Assembly (NCBI RefSeq): GCF_028771845.1
Contig: NZ_CP118270.1
Coordinates: 4,960,001-5,024,000 of the forward strand
Length of the DNA: 64,000 nt
Source: Paenibacillus marchantiae
GTDB taxonomy: Bacteria; Bacillota; Bacilli; Paenibacillales; Paenibacillaceae
Direction of reading: 5' to 3'
The notes under the pieces were generated by a model that saw only the letters and a list, made by a program, of their open reading frames with translations, did not search any database and was not told where the DNA came from. The position numbers and the translations under genes are program-made. Each line of letters begins with the position of its first letter. The first letter of the stretch is position 1. Positions 1 through 8,707 of this stretch are shown one piece after another.

Positions 1-300
1 TACGACCAGCATTACCGCTATAGCGGTATAAGCTGAACCCAACATGAATCGCGGGATTTTTTTGGAGCCGTTTTTTCTAAAATAGCTATAACCTGAAATG
101 GCTAAAAAAAAGATCGTTATGCAATATGAGAAAAATATCTGAACTCTGTATCCTTCCACCGTCCAATGAATGACCAATAAAAGAGTGGCGATCCCGCTTG
201 CAACGAATAGCAGAATTCTGGGCCGTCCTTTTTTTAATAACAATGTTAATGCAAACAAGCCGATGTTTGACAATAAAAGCAACAGTTCAAACAGCCTCAT
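1..300 (-). CDS. Membrane protein, N-terminal part (runs off window)
   Basis: The reading frame starts at an ATG at 300 preceded by AAAGGAGAA and stays open to the window edge, giving about 100 residues. The visible part is almost entirely hydrophobic, with roughly three membrane segments separated by short basic loops (a KKGRPR stretch, then FRKNGSKK). Several Bacillales acetylhydrolase/carboxylic-ester-hydrolase proteins begin with a similar multi-helix segment and carry the enzyme domain behind it. That is a resemblance only, because no catalytic region is visible. The start is well supported by the ribosome binding site; the function is not. Confidence 0.6.
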   Translation of the reverse strand, partial: MRLFELLLLLSNIGLFALTLLLKKGRPRILLFVASGIATLLLVIHWTVEGYRVQIFFSYCITIFFLAISGYSYFRKNGSKKIPRFMLGSAYTAIAVMLVV

Positions 301-458
301 CTCGGTTCTCCTTTTAAAAAACTTCTATTTTTGTTTGTTCCAATATTATCCTGGCAGGTTGGCCTGAGCTATCGATTCAACTTACATCTACCTTACAATT
401 TTGTAATTCTACCTTGTAACTGTGCTCATCTATGGATAGGAACTTAGTTACTTAAATC

Positions 459-518
459 AAAAAAAGCCGCTATAATTAGCGGCTTTGAATGTAATAATGC
501 TCTTGTCCTGCGACAAGC
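459..518. repeat. Dispersed intergenic repeat, copy R1
   Basis: First of four related copies (others near 38472, 54606 and 62620). It combines a GCCGCTA/TAGCGGC hairpin with a second small hairpin, CTTGTC-CTGC-GACAAG, about 15 bases further on. R2 keeps both elements, R3 keeps the first and has lost the second, and R4 keeps only the distal part. Confidence 0.6.
461..488 (-). terminator. Rho-independent terminator within repeat R1
   Basis: The arms AAAGCCGCTA and TAGCGGCTTT pair perfectly around a TAAT loop. On the minus strand the stem is followed by a run of seven T, so it would end transcripts from the 111-residue membrane protein gene upstream. Confidence 0.75.
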
Positions 519-670
519 ATACACAGGATAGTCCATGCCTTTTTCTCTTCAATATAATTATACACAATTCGGAAATCATCCAACCAACCGCTCCATCCCA
601 TTAAAATGTATGGATTATTGCTACAAAATTGCTTTTTTGAGCCTGAATAGTGGAGGAGATCTATCAAAAT

Positions 671-1006
671 CTATCCGAAGTATTGAAGAATTAACTGGTA
701 TATTGCTACGGAAAGTCCTAAAATACTCGCTTTCATTTTAGATGGATGATATCTTTTGCTGCGAAACAAGTACAGAAAGATCACTATAAATCCTAAGGGA
801 ATCCACAGCTGAAAGACACCTTCTGTTGTATAACGAGAAAAAATTGGAATAATGGAAGTACTGATCAAAAAGTAAAAGAAAACTGTAAAACGTCTTGTTT
901 CTAATTGCTTGCTCCACCTTACTAAAAAGAAAAAAATAATGATTCCGACAATTGTAATGTATAAAGGGGGGAGAAGAATAGAAACGTCCCCAAATTTGAA
1001 TTCCAT
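671..1006 (-). CDS. Small membrane protein, 111 aa, copy A of a duplicated gene
   Basis: I do not recognise the family. The protein has three hydrophobic segments (roughly residues 9-29, 40-55 and 65-80), a conserved basic stretch RWSKQLETRR between the first two and a short C-terminal hydrophobic tail ending LILQYFG. GGAGGG stands about 9 bases before the ATG. A second copy at 34229-34564 differs at 18 of 111 positions (about 84% identity), and the similarity runs some 20 bases past the stop and into the ribosome binding site. Substitutions concentrate in the membrane segments while the basic loop is unchanged, which suggests both copies were kept under selection. Confidence 0.7.
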   Translation of the reverse strand: MEFKFGDVSILLPPLYITIVGIIIFFFLVRWSKQLETRRFTVFFYFLISTSIIPIFSRYTTEGVFQLWIPLGFIVIFLYLFRSKRYHPSKMKASILGLSVAIYQLILQYFG

Positions 1007-1195
1007 TTTGCATTGCCCTCCTCTTTTAAATCATCACCACTTTTTGTTCCGGATTGGGAAGCATGTACATTATATGTTATAATTGAAAGGTTAATTTTAC
1101 CAAAAGTAAGGAGGGATGTAAAAAACATTGTAGGGTTTATAGTTTTCGCTTAAGATTTTAGCTGTATTATGGAACTATTCCAAACAGGTGGTTCC

Positions 1196-1358
1196 ATGCA
1201 AAGAACCAGTAGATATTTAGAGGTACTTAATAGATCGCGGAGCAGATATCCATGTCACTGAATTAAGAGGTAAATCTCCCATTGATGTGGCGAGAAGCTA
1301 TAAACCAGACAAGATCATCCAATTTTCAGAAGAATATCAGCTATTACATCATGACTAG
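1196..1358 (+). pseudogene. Ankyrin-repeat protein remnant (C-terminal end)
   Basis: From 1233 to the stop at 1356-1358 the frame reads DRGADIHVTELRGKSPIDVA, which fits the second half of an ankyrin repeat (RGADI... G.SPID.A). Upstream, the frame beginning at 1196 reads RYLEVL, as expected just before such a repeat, but it is out of phase near 1228. This is therefore a frameshifted end of an ankyrin gene with the rest missing. Its stop codon overlaps the AGGAGG of the next gene, so it may once have been the upstream partner in an operon. Confidence 0.5.
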
Positions 1359-1372
1359 GAGGACCTCATATC

Positions 1373-2671
1373 ATGAAAAGGATCACCAAACGTACATTTC
1401 TAATCACTACTCTAACAGCGTTCCTTACTATTTCCTTAGCCCCTGTCCCCACTCTCGCTTCTGATTACAAGCAACTTCCAAAGCCAGAGTGGACCTATGA
1501 CGTACCTACCGATACGACAACCCAAATACATAGTAAGAACTATTATTTCACAGGAAATATCGTCTACCCTATCGTGTCAGAACAGACTAACTCTCAAACT
1601 GCTTATACATTCTTGTATCAGTCAGATCGCTCTACCGGCAAAACTAAATCCGTACACTCCTTATTAGCGATAGACGACAAAACTGGAAAACAGAAGTGGA
1701 TTCATAAATCGCCTATGCCCTACAATTCGTTTGAAATAGATCAGAGCGGTGACGTCTACTACTTCGATGAGGTAAATTCCGGTAACAAGAAGGTATACCA
1801 GTTGATCTCTCTGGATTCAAATAACAAGCCACGCTGGGTCAAAACATTCAAAGAGCACTTTCAATTCAATGTCCTAGAAGATGGGCGCATAGCCGTGGTT
1901 ACTTTCACAAAAGACACCAGTGTGATTACTCTTTATACAAAGGAAGGCAAGCCGCTTATCAAAAGGGAGTTTCCTGGCTACGTACGACATATTCAGGGGA
2001 ACTACGTCGGATTGTTAAATTCTGATGCTCCGAGAAACACGACGACAATTGATATTTACTCCATTCCTACAGGAAAGAAGATTATTTCCGCTGTCCAACC
2101 GCAGGATCACGTCAATATTGTGCATGCTGACTTTGAAGTTCTAAGTGGCGGAACTGTGATTGTTCCCATTTACGATGCAAAGATGGAAGTGGAAACCTTG
2201 CACGGCTACAAGCCTAACGGGGAACAAAAATGGATCAGACCATTGCCTAAGCCAGCACAGGATGCCGTTTTCGGTACAACGTATGCGCATAATATGTACG
2301 ATTCTTTTTACGTATCCTTAGGAAATAACTTTCTGATTCAAGAGAAAAATAAGCTTAGTCTGTACAATACTAACAATCAATTGATTGCGACCAAGACGTT
2401 TACTGATTTACCTGCACAAGGACTGTTACAACGACTAAATGATCAGAGCATTGTCTTCGGAGCCGTCGACAAAACACAAGCTTGGTATGATTCATCTAAA
2501 CCGGAGCCTAAGAAAGCCGCCTACTATATTCTGGACTCTAATACACTAAAAATAAAAAACTCTTTTGTAATCGATGACGCACTTTTTCACCAAGCCGATG
2601 TTCGTTTTCACGATGCAAATACATTCTATATCCACATGAGTGAAACCATTGCCAAATACGTTCTAGAGTAG
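1373..2671 (+). CDS. Secreted PQQ-like beta-propeller protein
   Basis: The 432-residue product has a standard signal peptide (basic MKRITKR, hydrophobic core, cleavage likely after PTLA at about residue 29). The mature part carries repeated motifs typical of PQQ-like or WD-like propeller blades, such as DKTGKQKWIHK, SNNKPRWVKTF and PNGEQKWIRPL, each ending in a Trp before a strand. No catalytic residues or metal-binding motif can be pointed to, so a substrate-binding or scaffold role outside the cell is the most that can be said. AGGAGG lies 10 bases before the ATG. A hairpin terminator follows at 2763. Alternative readings include an outer-surface sensor domain without its membrane anchor. 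Confidence 0.7.
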   Translation: MKRITKRTFLITTLTAFLTISLAPVPTLASDYKQLPKPEWTYDVPTDTTTQIHSKNYYFTGNIVYPIVSEQTNSQTAYTFLYQSDRSTGKTKSVHSLLAIDDKTGKQKWIHKSPMPYNSFEIDQSGDVYYFDEVNSGNKKVYQLISLDSNNKPRWVKTFKEHFQFNVLEDGRIAVVTFTKDTSVITLYTKEGKPLIKREFPGYVRHIQGNYVGLLNSDAPRNTTTIDIYSIPTGKKIISAVQPQDHVNIVHADFEVLSGGTVIVPIYDAKMEVETLHGYKPNGEQKWIRPLPKPAQDAVFGTTYAHNMYDSFYVSLGNNFLIQEKNKLSLYNTNNQLIATKTFTDLPAQGLLQRLNDQSIVFGAVDKTQAWYDSSKPEPKKAAYYILDSNTLKIKNSFVIDDALFHQADVRFHDANTFYIHMSETIAKYVLE

Positions 2672-2762
2672 CATATGTAGGCTGGAGTAATCCCCCATTA
2701 TAACGATTTATGCCTAGCCCCTCTCCAGGAGCGAAGTCATACATCGTTTCTTTTTTTATCAA

Positions 2763-2804
2763 ATGAGCAGCCTGCAGAACTGCAGACTGCTCATTAGTTT
2801 TATT
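2763..2804 (+). terminator. Terminator after the beta-propeller gene
   Basis: ATGAGCAG...TGCAG pairs with CTGCA...CTGCTCAT around an AA loop and is followed by TTAGTTTTATT. Confidence 0.7.
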
Positions 2805-2911
2805 GAGATGTCGTTTCCTGTTAGCTTACTGAAACAACCTTATTTTTCTCTTGTAGGGCCCACGTAATCTTAGATTCATTTCCCACTAGAGTTATCATCC
2901 TATCCTAGATC

Positions 2912-3394
2912 TTAAATGTTTTTCTTTATCCAAGAACGCAACTTATCAGCATAGAGAGAGCGTTCATCTGGATCGGACTGAGAACCCTTTGACAGATAAA
3001 GTTGATCATTCATATATCTAGGATAAATATGGAGATGATAATGCCACACGTCTTGATTGCCAGCAGGTTCATTATGTTGGCGTGTAGAAATCCCATCACA
3101 TCCATATGTACTTTTCATTGCAAATGCTGTGAGCTGCGCCGCGCGGTGAATTTCAACAGCGTAATCCGCAGGGAGGTCAAAGATGTTCTCGAAATGTTGA
3201 TTCGGAACAACAAGAACATGTCCTTTATTGTTTGGCCACCATTTGCTCGCTATAAAAGCCGTTACCTTTTCATTCTGATAGATGATATCCCTTTGTTTTG
3301 TCCCCTGGTTAGGTCGCTCGATACCCCAAACACGACAAAATGGACATTCGTAACCTTCGGGCTTATGTGAAAATGATGCTGTCATCTTTCTCAT
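2912..3394 (-). CDS. HIT family nucleotide hydrolase/transferase
   Basis: HIT proteins act on the alpha-phosphate of nucleotide conjugates using a His triad. The triad is visible near the C-terminal half as WHYHLHIYPRY (H-x-H-x-H). The N-terminal CPFCRVWG motif fits the Cys pair seen in many HIT proteins, and GHVLVVPNQH is the conserved strand-loop before the triad. I place the start at the ATG at 3394, about 4 bases downstream of GAGGAG; the frame is open to a TTG at 3418, and another ATG lies three codons on. The product is then about 160 residues, a little longer than a minimal HIT protein. It stands alone between convergent and divergent neighbours, so the substrate is not indicated. Confidence 0.85.
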   Translation of the reverse strand: MRKMTASFSHKPEGYECPFCRVWGIERPNQGTKQRDIIYQNEKVTAFIASKWWPNNKGHVLVVPNQHFENIFDLPADYAVEIHRAAQLTAFAMKSTYGCDGISTRQHNEPAGNQDVWHYHLHIYPRYMNDQLYLSKGSQSDPDERSLYADKLRSWIKKNI

Positions 3395-3429
3395 TCCACT
3401 CCTCTCATATTTTTCCAACTAGCTATTAG

Positions 3430-3561
3430 ACGCAGGCAACTTTTGTTCGTTGCGTTATCCTCAACATTGATAATCAATCTGAGCTCGCTTTTATTCCGGT
3501 ATGCCCGGCTCATTTGATCACTACTCCTGAATATATCCACCTTATCAAGTCTTGCCAGTAA
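3430..3561 (+). pseudogene. Possible 3' end of a lost gene, followed by its terminator
   Basis: A 43-codon frame without a start codon reads protein-like sequence (for example NIDNQSELAFIPVCPAHLI) and ends with a TAA inside the hairpin at 3551-3570. A stop codon in a terminator stem is a common arrangement at a real gene end, and no other plus-strand gene lies nearby to explain that terminator. I do not recognise the family, and a chance frame remains possible. Confidence 0.25.
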
Positions 3562-3578
3562 GTTGGCAAGGCTTTTTT
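3551..3578 (+). terminator. Orphan plus-strand terminator
   Basis: CTTGCCA and TGGCAAG pair around GTAAGT and are followed by GCTTTTTT. The nearest intact upstream gene on this strand ends 880 bases away and has its own terminator. Confidence 0.75.
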
Positions 3579-3705
3579 GTCTTGAACGTACCGTAGTTGT
3601 ATCGCTTTGATTATGTAATCTTTAGATTTTCTTCAGAATTATGCTTATTAATTCCTTAGTTTTTTTCATTATGATTTCTATATCGACAAGAGAGGAGGCA
3701 AAACA

Positions 3706-4209
3706 ATGATCAGTAATACGATCTTAGAGCTACTACATCAGTATGGATATCTGATTTTTTATTTTGCCTTCTCATTAGGGCCATTTGGCATTCCAATTCC
3801 GAATGAGATCACGATTATCAGTGGTGCTATTTTGAGTCACACGGGTGTTATCAGCTCATGTATCACATACTTCTGCATTTTAACAGGACTATTAACCGCC
3901 ATTACCTTTGCTTATTTTGCAGGGAAGTTATTTGGGCCCAAGATAAAACACAAATTTCAACATAATAAACACTTCGTTAAGGCTGAACTGATTCTGAATA
4001 AGAGTGGCAATTGGGCGATGTGCATCGGTTTATTCATTCCAATCGTGCGATATGTTCTCCCTCTGGTCATTGGACTGAGCGGCGTTCAATATCGGAAATT
4101 TGCTCTCATTTCATATTCCAGTGCTTTGCTTTGGACCATAACGTATTTTACAGCGGGAATCTACTTCGGCGCTCCCATTCTATCAATGCTTCATTTATTA
4201 AAATTTTGA
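3706..4209 (+). CDS. DedA/VTT-domain membrane protein
   Basis: DedA-family proteins are polytopic inner-membrane proteins, several of which move or balance polar lipids such as undecaprenyl phosphate or phosphatidylethanolamine. The 167-residue sequence has the expected order: an N-terminal hairpin with LGPFGIPIPNE (the conserved acidic residue after the proline turn), a central FAYFAGKLFG segment, then FIPIVRYVLPLVIGLSGV, the family's R-x3-P-x2-G motif, and two C-terminal helices. It is slightly shorter than the usual 190-220 residues. GAGGAGG precedes the ATG. The next gene, a PmtA-like methyltransferase, starts 47 bases downstream, so the two probably share a transcript and a membrane-lipid role. 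Confidence 0.88.
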   Translation: MISNTILELLHQYGYLIFYFAFSLGPFGIPIPNEITIISGAILSHTGVISSCITYFCILTGLLTAITFAYFAGKLFGPKIKHKFQHNKHFVKAELILNKSGNWAMCIGLFIPIVRYVLPLVIGLSGVQYRKFALISYSSALLWTITYFTAGIYFGAPILSMLHLLKF

Positions 4210-4255
4210 TCGATTTTGATAAAATACCATCACGTATACGGAGGAACCACAAACA

Positions 4256-4822
4256 ATGAATTCCAATGAACCTATTTTATTTCTGAAAAGCTTTCTTCAA
4301 AGCCCAAAACATGTTGGTAGCATCATACCCAGTTCCCGGTTTCTCGCTAACAAAATGGTGAACCAAGCGCCTTGGCTAGAGGTAAAAGCAGTCGCCGAAC
4401 TCGGATCGGGCACAGGTGCCATCACTCGTTATATTCATCAACAGGCACAAGATTCGACCCAAGTGTTATTGTTTGAGATGAACGAGACGATGAGGAATAA
4501 TCTGAAGACTGAATACCCTTCATTCCCCTGTTATTCAGATGCCTCTCGATTAGTGGAATCCATGAAGCAAGAGGGCGTTGAGCAACTGGACTGTGTATTT
4601 AGCGGGTTGCCTTTCTTCAACTTTGAGTCTGAATTAAGGAATACGTTGGTAGACCAAATCCATAAGGCGCTTAAACCCGAGGGGTTATTTATCGCCTTTC
4701 AATATTCGCTTCAAATGAAAAAAACACTATCCGAAAAGTTTATCATCGAAAAGATAGAATTAGTGCCCTTGAATGTCCCTCCTGCCTTCGTTTATGTCTG
4801 TCGCAAAAAGGAAACAATTTAA
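4256..4822 (+). CDS. PmtA-like SAM-dependent methyltransferase (copy 1)
   Basis: The 188-residue protein begins with FLKSFLQSPKHVGSIIPSS, the N-terminal signature of bacterial phospholipid N-methyltransferase-like proteins, and continues with SAM-binding motif I as VAELGSGTGAIT (about residues 44-55). An acidic motif-II position (LLFEMNE) and the FSGLPFFNF loop follow. Family members either methylate phosphatidylethanolamine or are annotated as rRNA-adenine-dimethylase-like; the N-terminal motif favours a membrane-surface lipid substrate. It lies 47 bases after the DedA gene and 90 bases before a two-component system, and is clearly paralogous along its whole length to the gene at 6720. The exact substrate is inferred, not shown. 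Confidence 0.8.
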   Translation: MNSNEPILFLKSFLQSPKHVGSIIPSSRFLANKMVNQAPWLEVKAVAELGSGTGAITRYIHQQAQDSTQVLLFEMNETMRNNLKTEYPSFPCYSDASRLVESMKQEGVEQLDCVFSGLPFFNFESELRNTLVDQIHKALKPEGLFIAFQYSLQMKKTLSEKFIIEKIELVPLNVPPAFVYVCRKKETI

Positions 4823-4911
4823 ACAACTCAGGCTATGGTTTACACTGATATTATCCTCTTTATAAGGATTTAAGATTTTATTTAGAACAGTCATAAAAGG
4901 AGTGTTGGATT

Positions 4912-5592
4912 GTGAGTACCGTTCTCATTGTTGATGATGAACCCGACATCCGTGATGTCATTCATGTCTATTTACGTAACGAAGGATATCAGGTCATTGA
5001 AGCAACCAATGGTGAAGAAGCACTAAATATTATCAAAACTACATCGGTCCAGCTCGTTATACTGGATGTCATGATGCCCATTATGGACGGAATCAAAGCC
5101 TGCTTCAAAATAAGAGAAATATCAACCTCTCCCATTATTATGCTATCCGCCAAAGAAGAGGACATAGATAAAATTACAGGCCTGACTACCGGGGCTGACG
5201 ATTACATGGTCAAACCGTTTAATCCGTTAGAATTACTAGCTCGCGTTAAGGCTCAGCTACGACGCCAAACACTGATTGGCAAAGCAGAATTCAATTCACT
5301 TATCCTGATCAAGGACCTTGTCATTGATACAAGTAAACATTCCGTGAAGTTAAAGGAGAATGACATTCCACTAACTCCACTGGAGTTTTCCATTCTGGTG
5401 CTGCTTGCAAGCCATCCTGGACAAGTATTTAGCTCCGAAAAGATCTACGAAACCGTATGGAAAGAACCTTACGGGTATTCGGATAATACGGTTATGGTCC
5501 ATATTCGCAATCTGCGAGAGAAACTGGAAGTGAATCCACGAGAACCTCAGTATATTAAAACGGTATGGGGAGTGGGTTATAAACTTGATTAG
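4912..5592 (+). CDS. OmpR-family response regulator
   Basis: Receiver domain, residues 1-118: acidic pocket VDDEPD, phospho-acceptor Asp in LDVMMPIMDG, Ser/Thr position in MLSAKEED and Lys in DDYMVKPF. A winged-helix DNA-binding domain follows from about 130 to 226, with PLTPLEFSILVLLASHPGQVF and the recognition-helix region YSDNTVMVHIRNLREKL, ending in the WGVGYKL hairpin. The GTG start is chosen because AAGGAG sits at the right distance. The gene overlaps the kinase gene by eight bases, so the pair is translationally coupled. Membership in the VanR/PhoP-like branch fits; its targets probably include the flanking lipid genes. Confidence 0.93.
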   Translation: MSTVLIVDDEPDIRDVIHVYLRNEGYQVIEATNGEEALNIIKTTSVQLVILDVMMPIMDGIKACFKIREISTSPIIMLSAKEEDIDKITGLTTGADDYMVKPFNPLELLARVKAQLRRQTLIGKAEFNSLILIKDLVIDTSKHSVKLKENDIPLTPLEFSILVLLASHPGQVFSSEKIYETVWKEPYGYSDNTVMVHIRNLREKLEVNPREPQYIKTVWGVGYKLD

Positions 5593-6685
5593 ACGATTGC
5601 CACAGTTTAAAAAAAAGATACAGATTAACATCCTATATCGAATGTTGATCAGTTTATTAATTTCGTTTGTTGGCTCTGTGGGTGTAAATAATATGTTGAT
5701 CATAGGAGCCGCAAAAATTAGTGAAAGATTTGAATGGCCATCACTTCTCTACATTTTTCCTTATGTTCTAACACCAATCTTCATCGTAATTTTCACGTTA
5801 ATTTTTTTATTTTCCACACGAAAAATTGTACGAGATCTCATTACATTGGAGCAAGGATTGCAATTCATTTCAGAAGGAAATCTGGACTACCGGGTGCCCG
5901 TTAATCGACAAGATGAACTTGGGCGAGTCGCTTCCAACATTAATCACATGACTGAACAGTTGCAGCTGCAGATGGTTAAGGAGCGCGAGCTGGAGAAATC
6001 CAAGATGGACATGATCACGGGGATCTCACATGACCTGCGCACACCGCTTACCAGCATCATCGGCTACATTGAGCTTCTAAGAACAGAATCATTTCAAGAC
6101 AAAGCAGAGTATGACCGCTTCATCCAGAACACCTATAACAAAGCAACGCATTTAAAGAAGCTGCTCGATGACTTATTTGAATACACACGTCTAACCTCAG
6201 TAGATACCCAATTGGATTTGAAAAAGGTTGACCTATATCAGCTATTGGACCAGTTGCTGTTTGAATTTGAACCTTTAGCTCAGGAGAATGGAATTCATAT
6301 TGAGAAAGAGATTGGCGATTCCCCAATCATGGCCTGCGTGGATAGTGATAAGATTGCTCGGGCCATCGATAATCTTCTTATGAACGCCCTGAAGTATTCT
6401 GTGAAACCTGGTGCGATTCATATTCGAATGAGTATGCGTCATGAGTACATTATCATTAAAGTTGAAAATAAAGGTGAGCCGCTCACAATAGAGCAAAAAA
6501 GTAAGCTGTTTGATCGATTTTATAAGGTTGATTATTCAAGAAGCAGCGAAGGTATTCAAACGGGGTCTGGTTTGGGTCTTTCGATTGCAAGAAATATTGC
6601 GGAGTTACATCAGGGTACCTTGACGCTTCAACATACGCATAACGTATTTACGTTCCAGTTAAGCTTGCCTGCCAACATCAAGTGA
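5585..6685 (+). CDS. Membrane sensor histidine kinase, partner of the 4912 regulator
   Basis: The 366-residue kinase has two membrane segments (about residues 14-37 and 48-75) with almost no extracellular loop, then a HAMP linker, a HisKA domain with SHDLRTPLTSIIGYIELL (phospho-His) and a HATPase domain with N box NLLMNALKYS and G box GSGLGLSIARNIAELHQG. A sensor with a very short loop usually reads a signal within the membrane or through a partner protein, which suits a neighbourhood of lipid genes. The TTG start overlaps the regulator's stop by eight bases. It looks like the VanS branch, but no resistance genes accompany it. Confidence 0.92.
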   Translation: MIRRLPQFKKKIQINILYRMLISLLISFVGSVGVNNMLIIGAAKISERFEWPSLLYIFPYVLTPIFIVIFTLIFLFSTRKIVRDLITLEQGLQFISEGNLDYRVPVNRQDELGRVASNINHMTEQLQLQMVKERELEKSKMDMITGISHDLRTPLTSIIGYIELLRTESFQDKAEYDRFIQNTYNKATHLKKLLDDLFEYTRLTSVDTQLDLKKVDLYQLLDQLLFEFEPLAQENGIHIEKEIGDSPIMACVDSDKIARAIDNLLMNALKYSVKPGAIHIRMSMRHEYIIIKVENKGEPLTIEQKSKLFDRFYKVDYSRSSEGIQTGSGLGLSIARNIAELHQGTLTLQHTHNVFTFQLSLPANIK

Positions 6686-6719
6686 AACATTATTGAATTC
6701 AACAATGGAGGATACCGCA

Positions 6720-7316
6720 TTGAAAACATCCGAACCGTTTCTTTTCCTGCAAGGATTCTTAAAGAACCCCAAACGAGTAGGAAGTGTCCTGCCCAGTTCC
6801 AAATTTCTAGCCCATAAAATCGTCCAGTCTGTACAATGGGAAGAAGTTAAAACCATTGCAGAACTGGGGCCAGGAACAGGTGTTATCACACGTCTTATGA
6901 GAGCAAAATTACCGAAATCTTCAATCGTGTTTTTATTTGAGAGAGACCCCAAAATGAGGAGTAATCTGAAGAAAACATATCCTGAATTCATGTTCCATTC
7001 GAATGCATCCTATCTTTTGAAAAGGATCAATCAAGAACATGTGCATCAGTTGGATAGTATCATTTGCGGACTACCATTTTTTAATTTTTCCAGAGAAATG
7101 AAACAAAACATCCTTTCACAGATGCATACAGCGCTTCGACCTGGAGGGATGTTAGTGTTGTACCAGTACTCACTTCATATGAAGAAACGATTGGCTGATT
7201 TATTCGATATTGAGAGAATTAAATTTGTGCCCCTCAGCTTCCCTCCTGTTTTTGTCTATACTTGTCGCAAAAAGAAAGATGAAGGACACAGTGAAACGAG
7301 GGAATCAGTATACTAA
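6720..7316 (+). CDS. PmtA-like SAM-dependent methyltransferase (copy 2)
   Basis: Paralogue of the gene at 4256, with the same layout: FLFLQGFLKNPKRVGSVLPSS, then motif I IAELGPGTGVIT, then a CGLPFFNF loop and the C-terminal PPVFVYTCRKKK. I start it at the TTG at 6720, because GGAGG stands 8 bases upstream and the product then aligns from its first residue with copy 1; the frame also extends back to an ATG at 6693 that lacks a site. It begins 34 bases after the kinase stop, so it belongs to the two-component operon. Two homologous lipid-type methyltransferases around one sensor pair is unusual and suggests successive or alternative methylation steps. Confidence 0.82.
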   Translation: MKTSEPFLFLQGFLKNPKRVGSVLPSSKFLAHKIVQSVQWEEVKTIAELGPGTGVITRLMRAKLPKSSIVFLFERDPKMRSNLKKTYPEFMFHSNASYLLKRINQEHVHQLDSIICGLPFFNFSREMKQNILSQMHTALRPGGMLVLYQYSLHMKKRLADLFDIERIKFVPLSFPPVFVYTCRKKKDEGHSETRESVY

Positions 7317-7534
7317 CCATAACCATACGAAGTGATGTGAAAAAAAATGAGAAGTCTCTCTCTCTTCAAGCTCGAAGACGATTCTGCGTTTCCGCCCGGC
7401 TCAAGCTCGATTTTGGTAAAAGCTTTTATTCACTTCTCCGGGCCGGTCCAGTTTCATCTTGAATAGAGTGCCGTAGCTTCCCCGCTTGTTGGGACGCAAA
7501 CGTACTGCTAAATCGCATCTCATGATGAGACAAT
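7317..7534. other. Gap without a supported gene
   Basis: Between the methyltransferase and the phosphotransferase the frames are interrupted. Short stretches read like degraded coding sequence on the minus strand (for example KIELEPGGNAE) but none can be assigned. No clear terminator was found. Confidence 0.4.
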
Positions 7535-8566
7535 TTAATTGAGCTTATGAAGTGTACCGTTCTTATGTTCATTGAGCAGCTTTGAGAAAAGCTTGCTAGA
7601 GTAATCAATCCTACGCTCTGGAAACTCGCCTGTAAGTATAATCTTCAACATATGAAGCAGACGTTTACCCGTTAGTTCAGTAGGCCCGAGAGACCATTGT
7701 CTAATACTGGGATATAAGTATATCAACCCAGAGTAACGAAATGCTGCCCTCAATCTTTCATAAAAATCATCATAGCTAAGTGATATACCGTTTGCAATTA
7801 ATTCCTTGTAATAAATTTTGGCATCCTCAAGGTTAAAATAACTAGCCAAGTCAATATAAAAGGGCGCATAATAACACCACCCGAAGTCAATAAAATAGGG
7901 TTTTCCATTGTAATAATGGATGTGGGAACCGTCTACGGATTGCAAATCTCCATGCGTAAGAGTCAGGCTTTCCTTCTCATCGTACAAAGCCACCATATCA
8001 CGTGCAAAAGCGTTGGCTTTTTCACGTAATAATGGCAGATACGCGCCAAATTCCATGTAAAATTCGGGGTTCTGCTCTATAAGCGTTTGAAAATGGTCCA
8101 CAGACACTTGTGTAACTAAATAATTTTCCCAATAATGACGGTCAGCATGGGGGAGCCACAGCATCTCCGAACCTCTATGCATATTAAGGGCATGGATTCT
8201 GGCTAATGCCTCCGCAACTCTTGGCGACCAGTCTACGCCAGGCGGAGGAGATTTAACACTACCCAAATCTTCTATCGCCATCCATCTAGGCTCATTTGTT
8301 TCTAGATCTAGTGAAAAAGTGGCGGGCGTGTTCTGATGGCCCTGGTCAGTTAACGTTTTCATTGCCATGCGTTCTTTTAGGGCAGCTTCTTTAAATATTA
8401 CGCTCTCCTTTTGACCATTTTCATAAGTAACCTCTATACGACGTACATCCGCACCAGACCACCCACGTTCAGCATCCGTCATATACCCTTGCTCTAAATG
8501 ACGGATCTTTCCACGTTGTAGTTCTTCGGCTAAACCTTGAGCAATTATGATCATATTATGTTCCAA
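7535..8566 (-). CDS. APH-family phosphotransferase (kinase fold)
   Basis: The 343-residue protein shows the choline/aminoglycoside kinase pattern. There is an N-lobe with a lysine candidate in SVIFKEAALKE, an IEDLG hinge and the catalytic loop LTHGDLQSVDGSHIHY. PYFIDFGW follows, carrying the metal-binding Asp. The usual HGD-x4-N motif is altered, with Asp-Gly-Ser where the Asn is expected. Whether the substrate is an antibiotic, a sugar or a small amine cannot be told. Start options are the TTG at 8566, with AGGTAG upstream, or the ATG at 8554 without a good site. The gene has no operon partner. Confidence 0.75.
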   Translation of the reverse strand: MEHNMIIIAQGLAEELQRGKIRHLEQGYMTDAERGWSGADVRRIEVTYENGQKESVIFKEAALKERMAMKTLTDQGHQNTPATFSLDLETNEPRWMAIEDLGSVKSPPPGVDWSPRVAEALARIHALNMHRGSEMLWLPHADRHYWENYLVTQVSVDHFQTLIEQNPEFYMEFGAYLPLLREKANAFARDMVALYDEKESLTLTHGDLQSVDGSHIHYYNGKPYFIDFGWCYYAPFYIDLASYFNLEDAKIYYKELIANGISLSYDDFYERLRAAFRYSGLIYLYPSIRQWSLGPTELTGKRLLHMLKIILTGEFPERRIDYSSKLFSKLLNEHKNGTLHKLN

Positions 8567-8707
8567 ATTAATCTACCTACCAATCTAGTTAATATAGGTT
8601 ACTCAATAGAGCAATTTTTTGAACTCCTAAGAAATCTCAAGCAAACAGGTGTCCGACGTGCCTTCGAGTTCACTTCCTTCCTCATTATTTTTCAAAACAA
8701 AAAAAGG

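Noticed and set aside
476..667. Minus-strand frame of 63 codons just after the 111-residue gene
   Set aside because: It has no ribosome binding site, starts with TTG inside flanking repeat sequence and ends inside the terminator loop. It reads somewhat protein-like (YILMGWSGWLDDFRIVYNYI) but no family is recognised.
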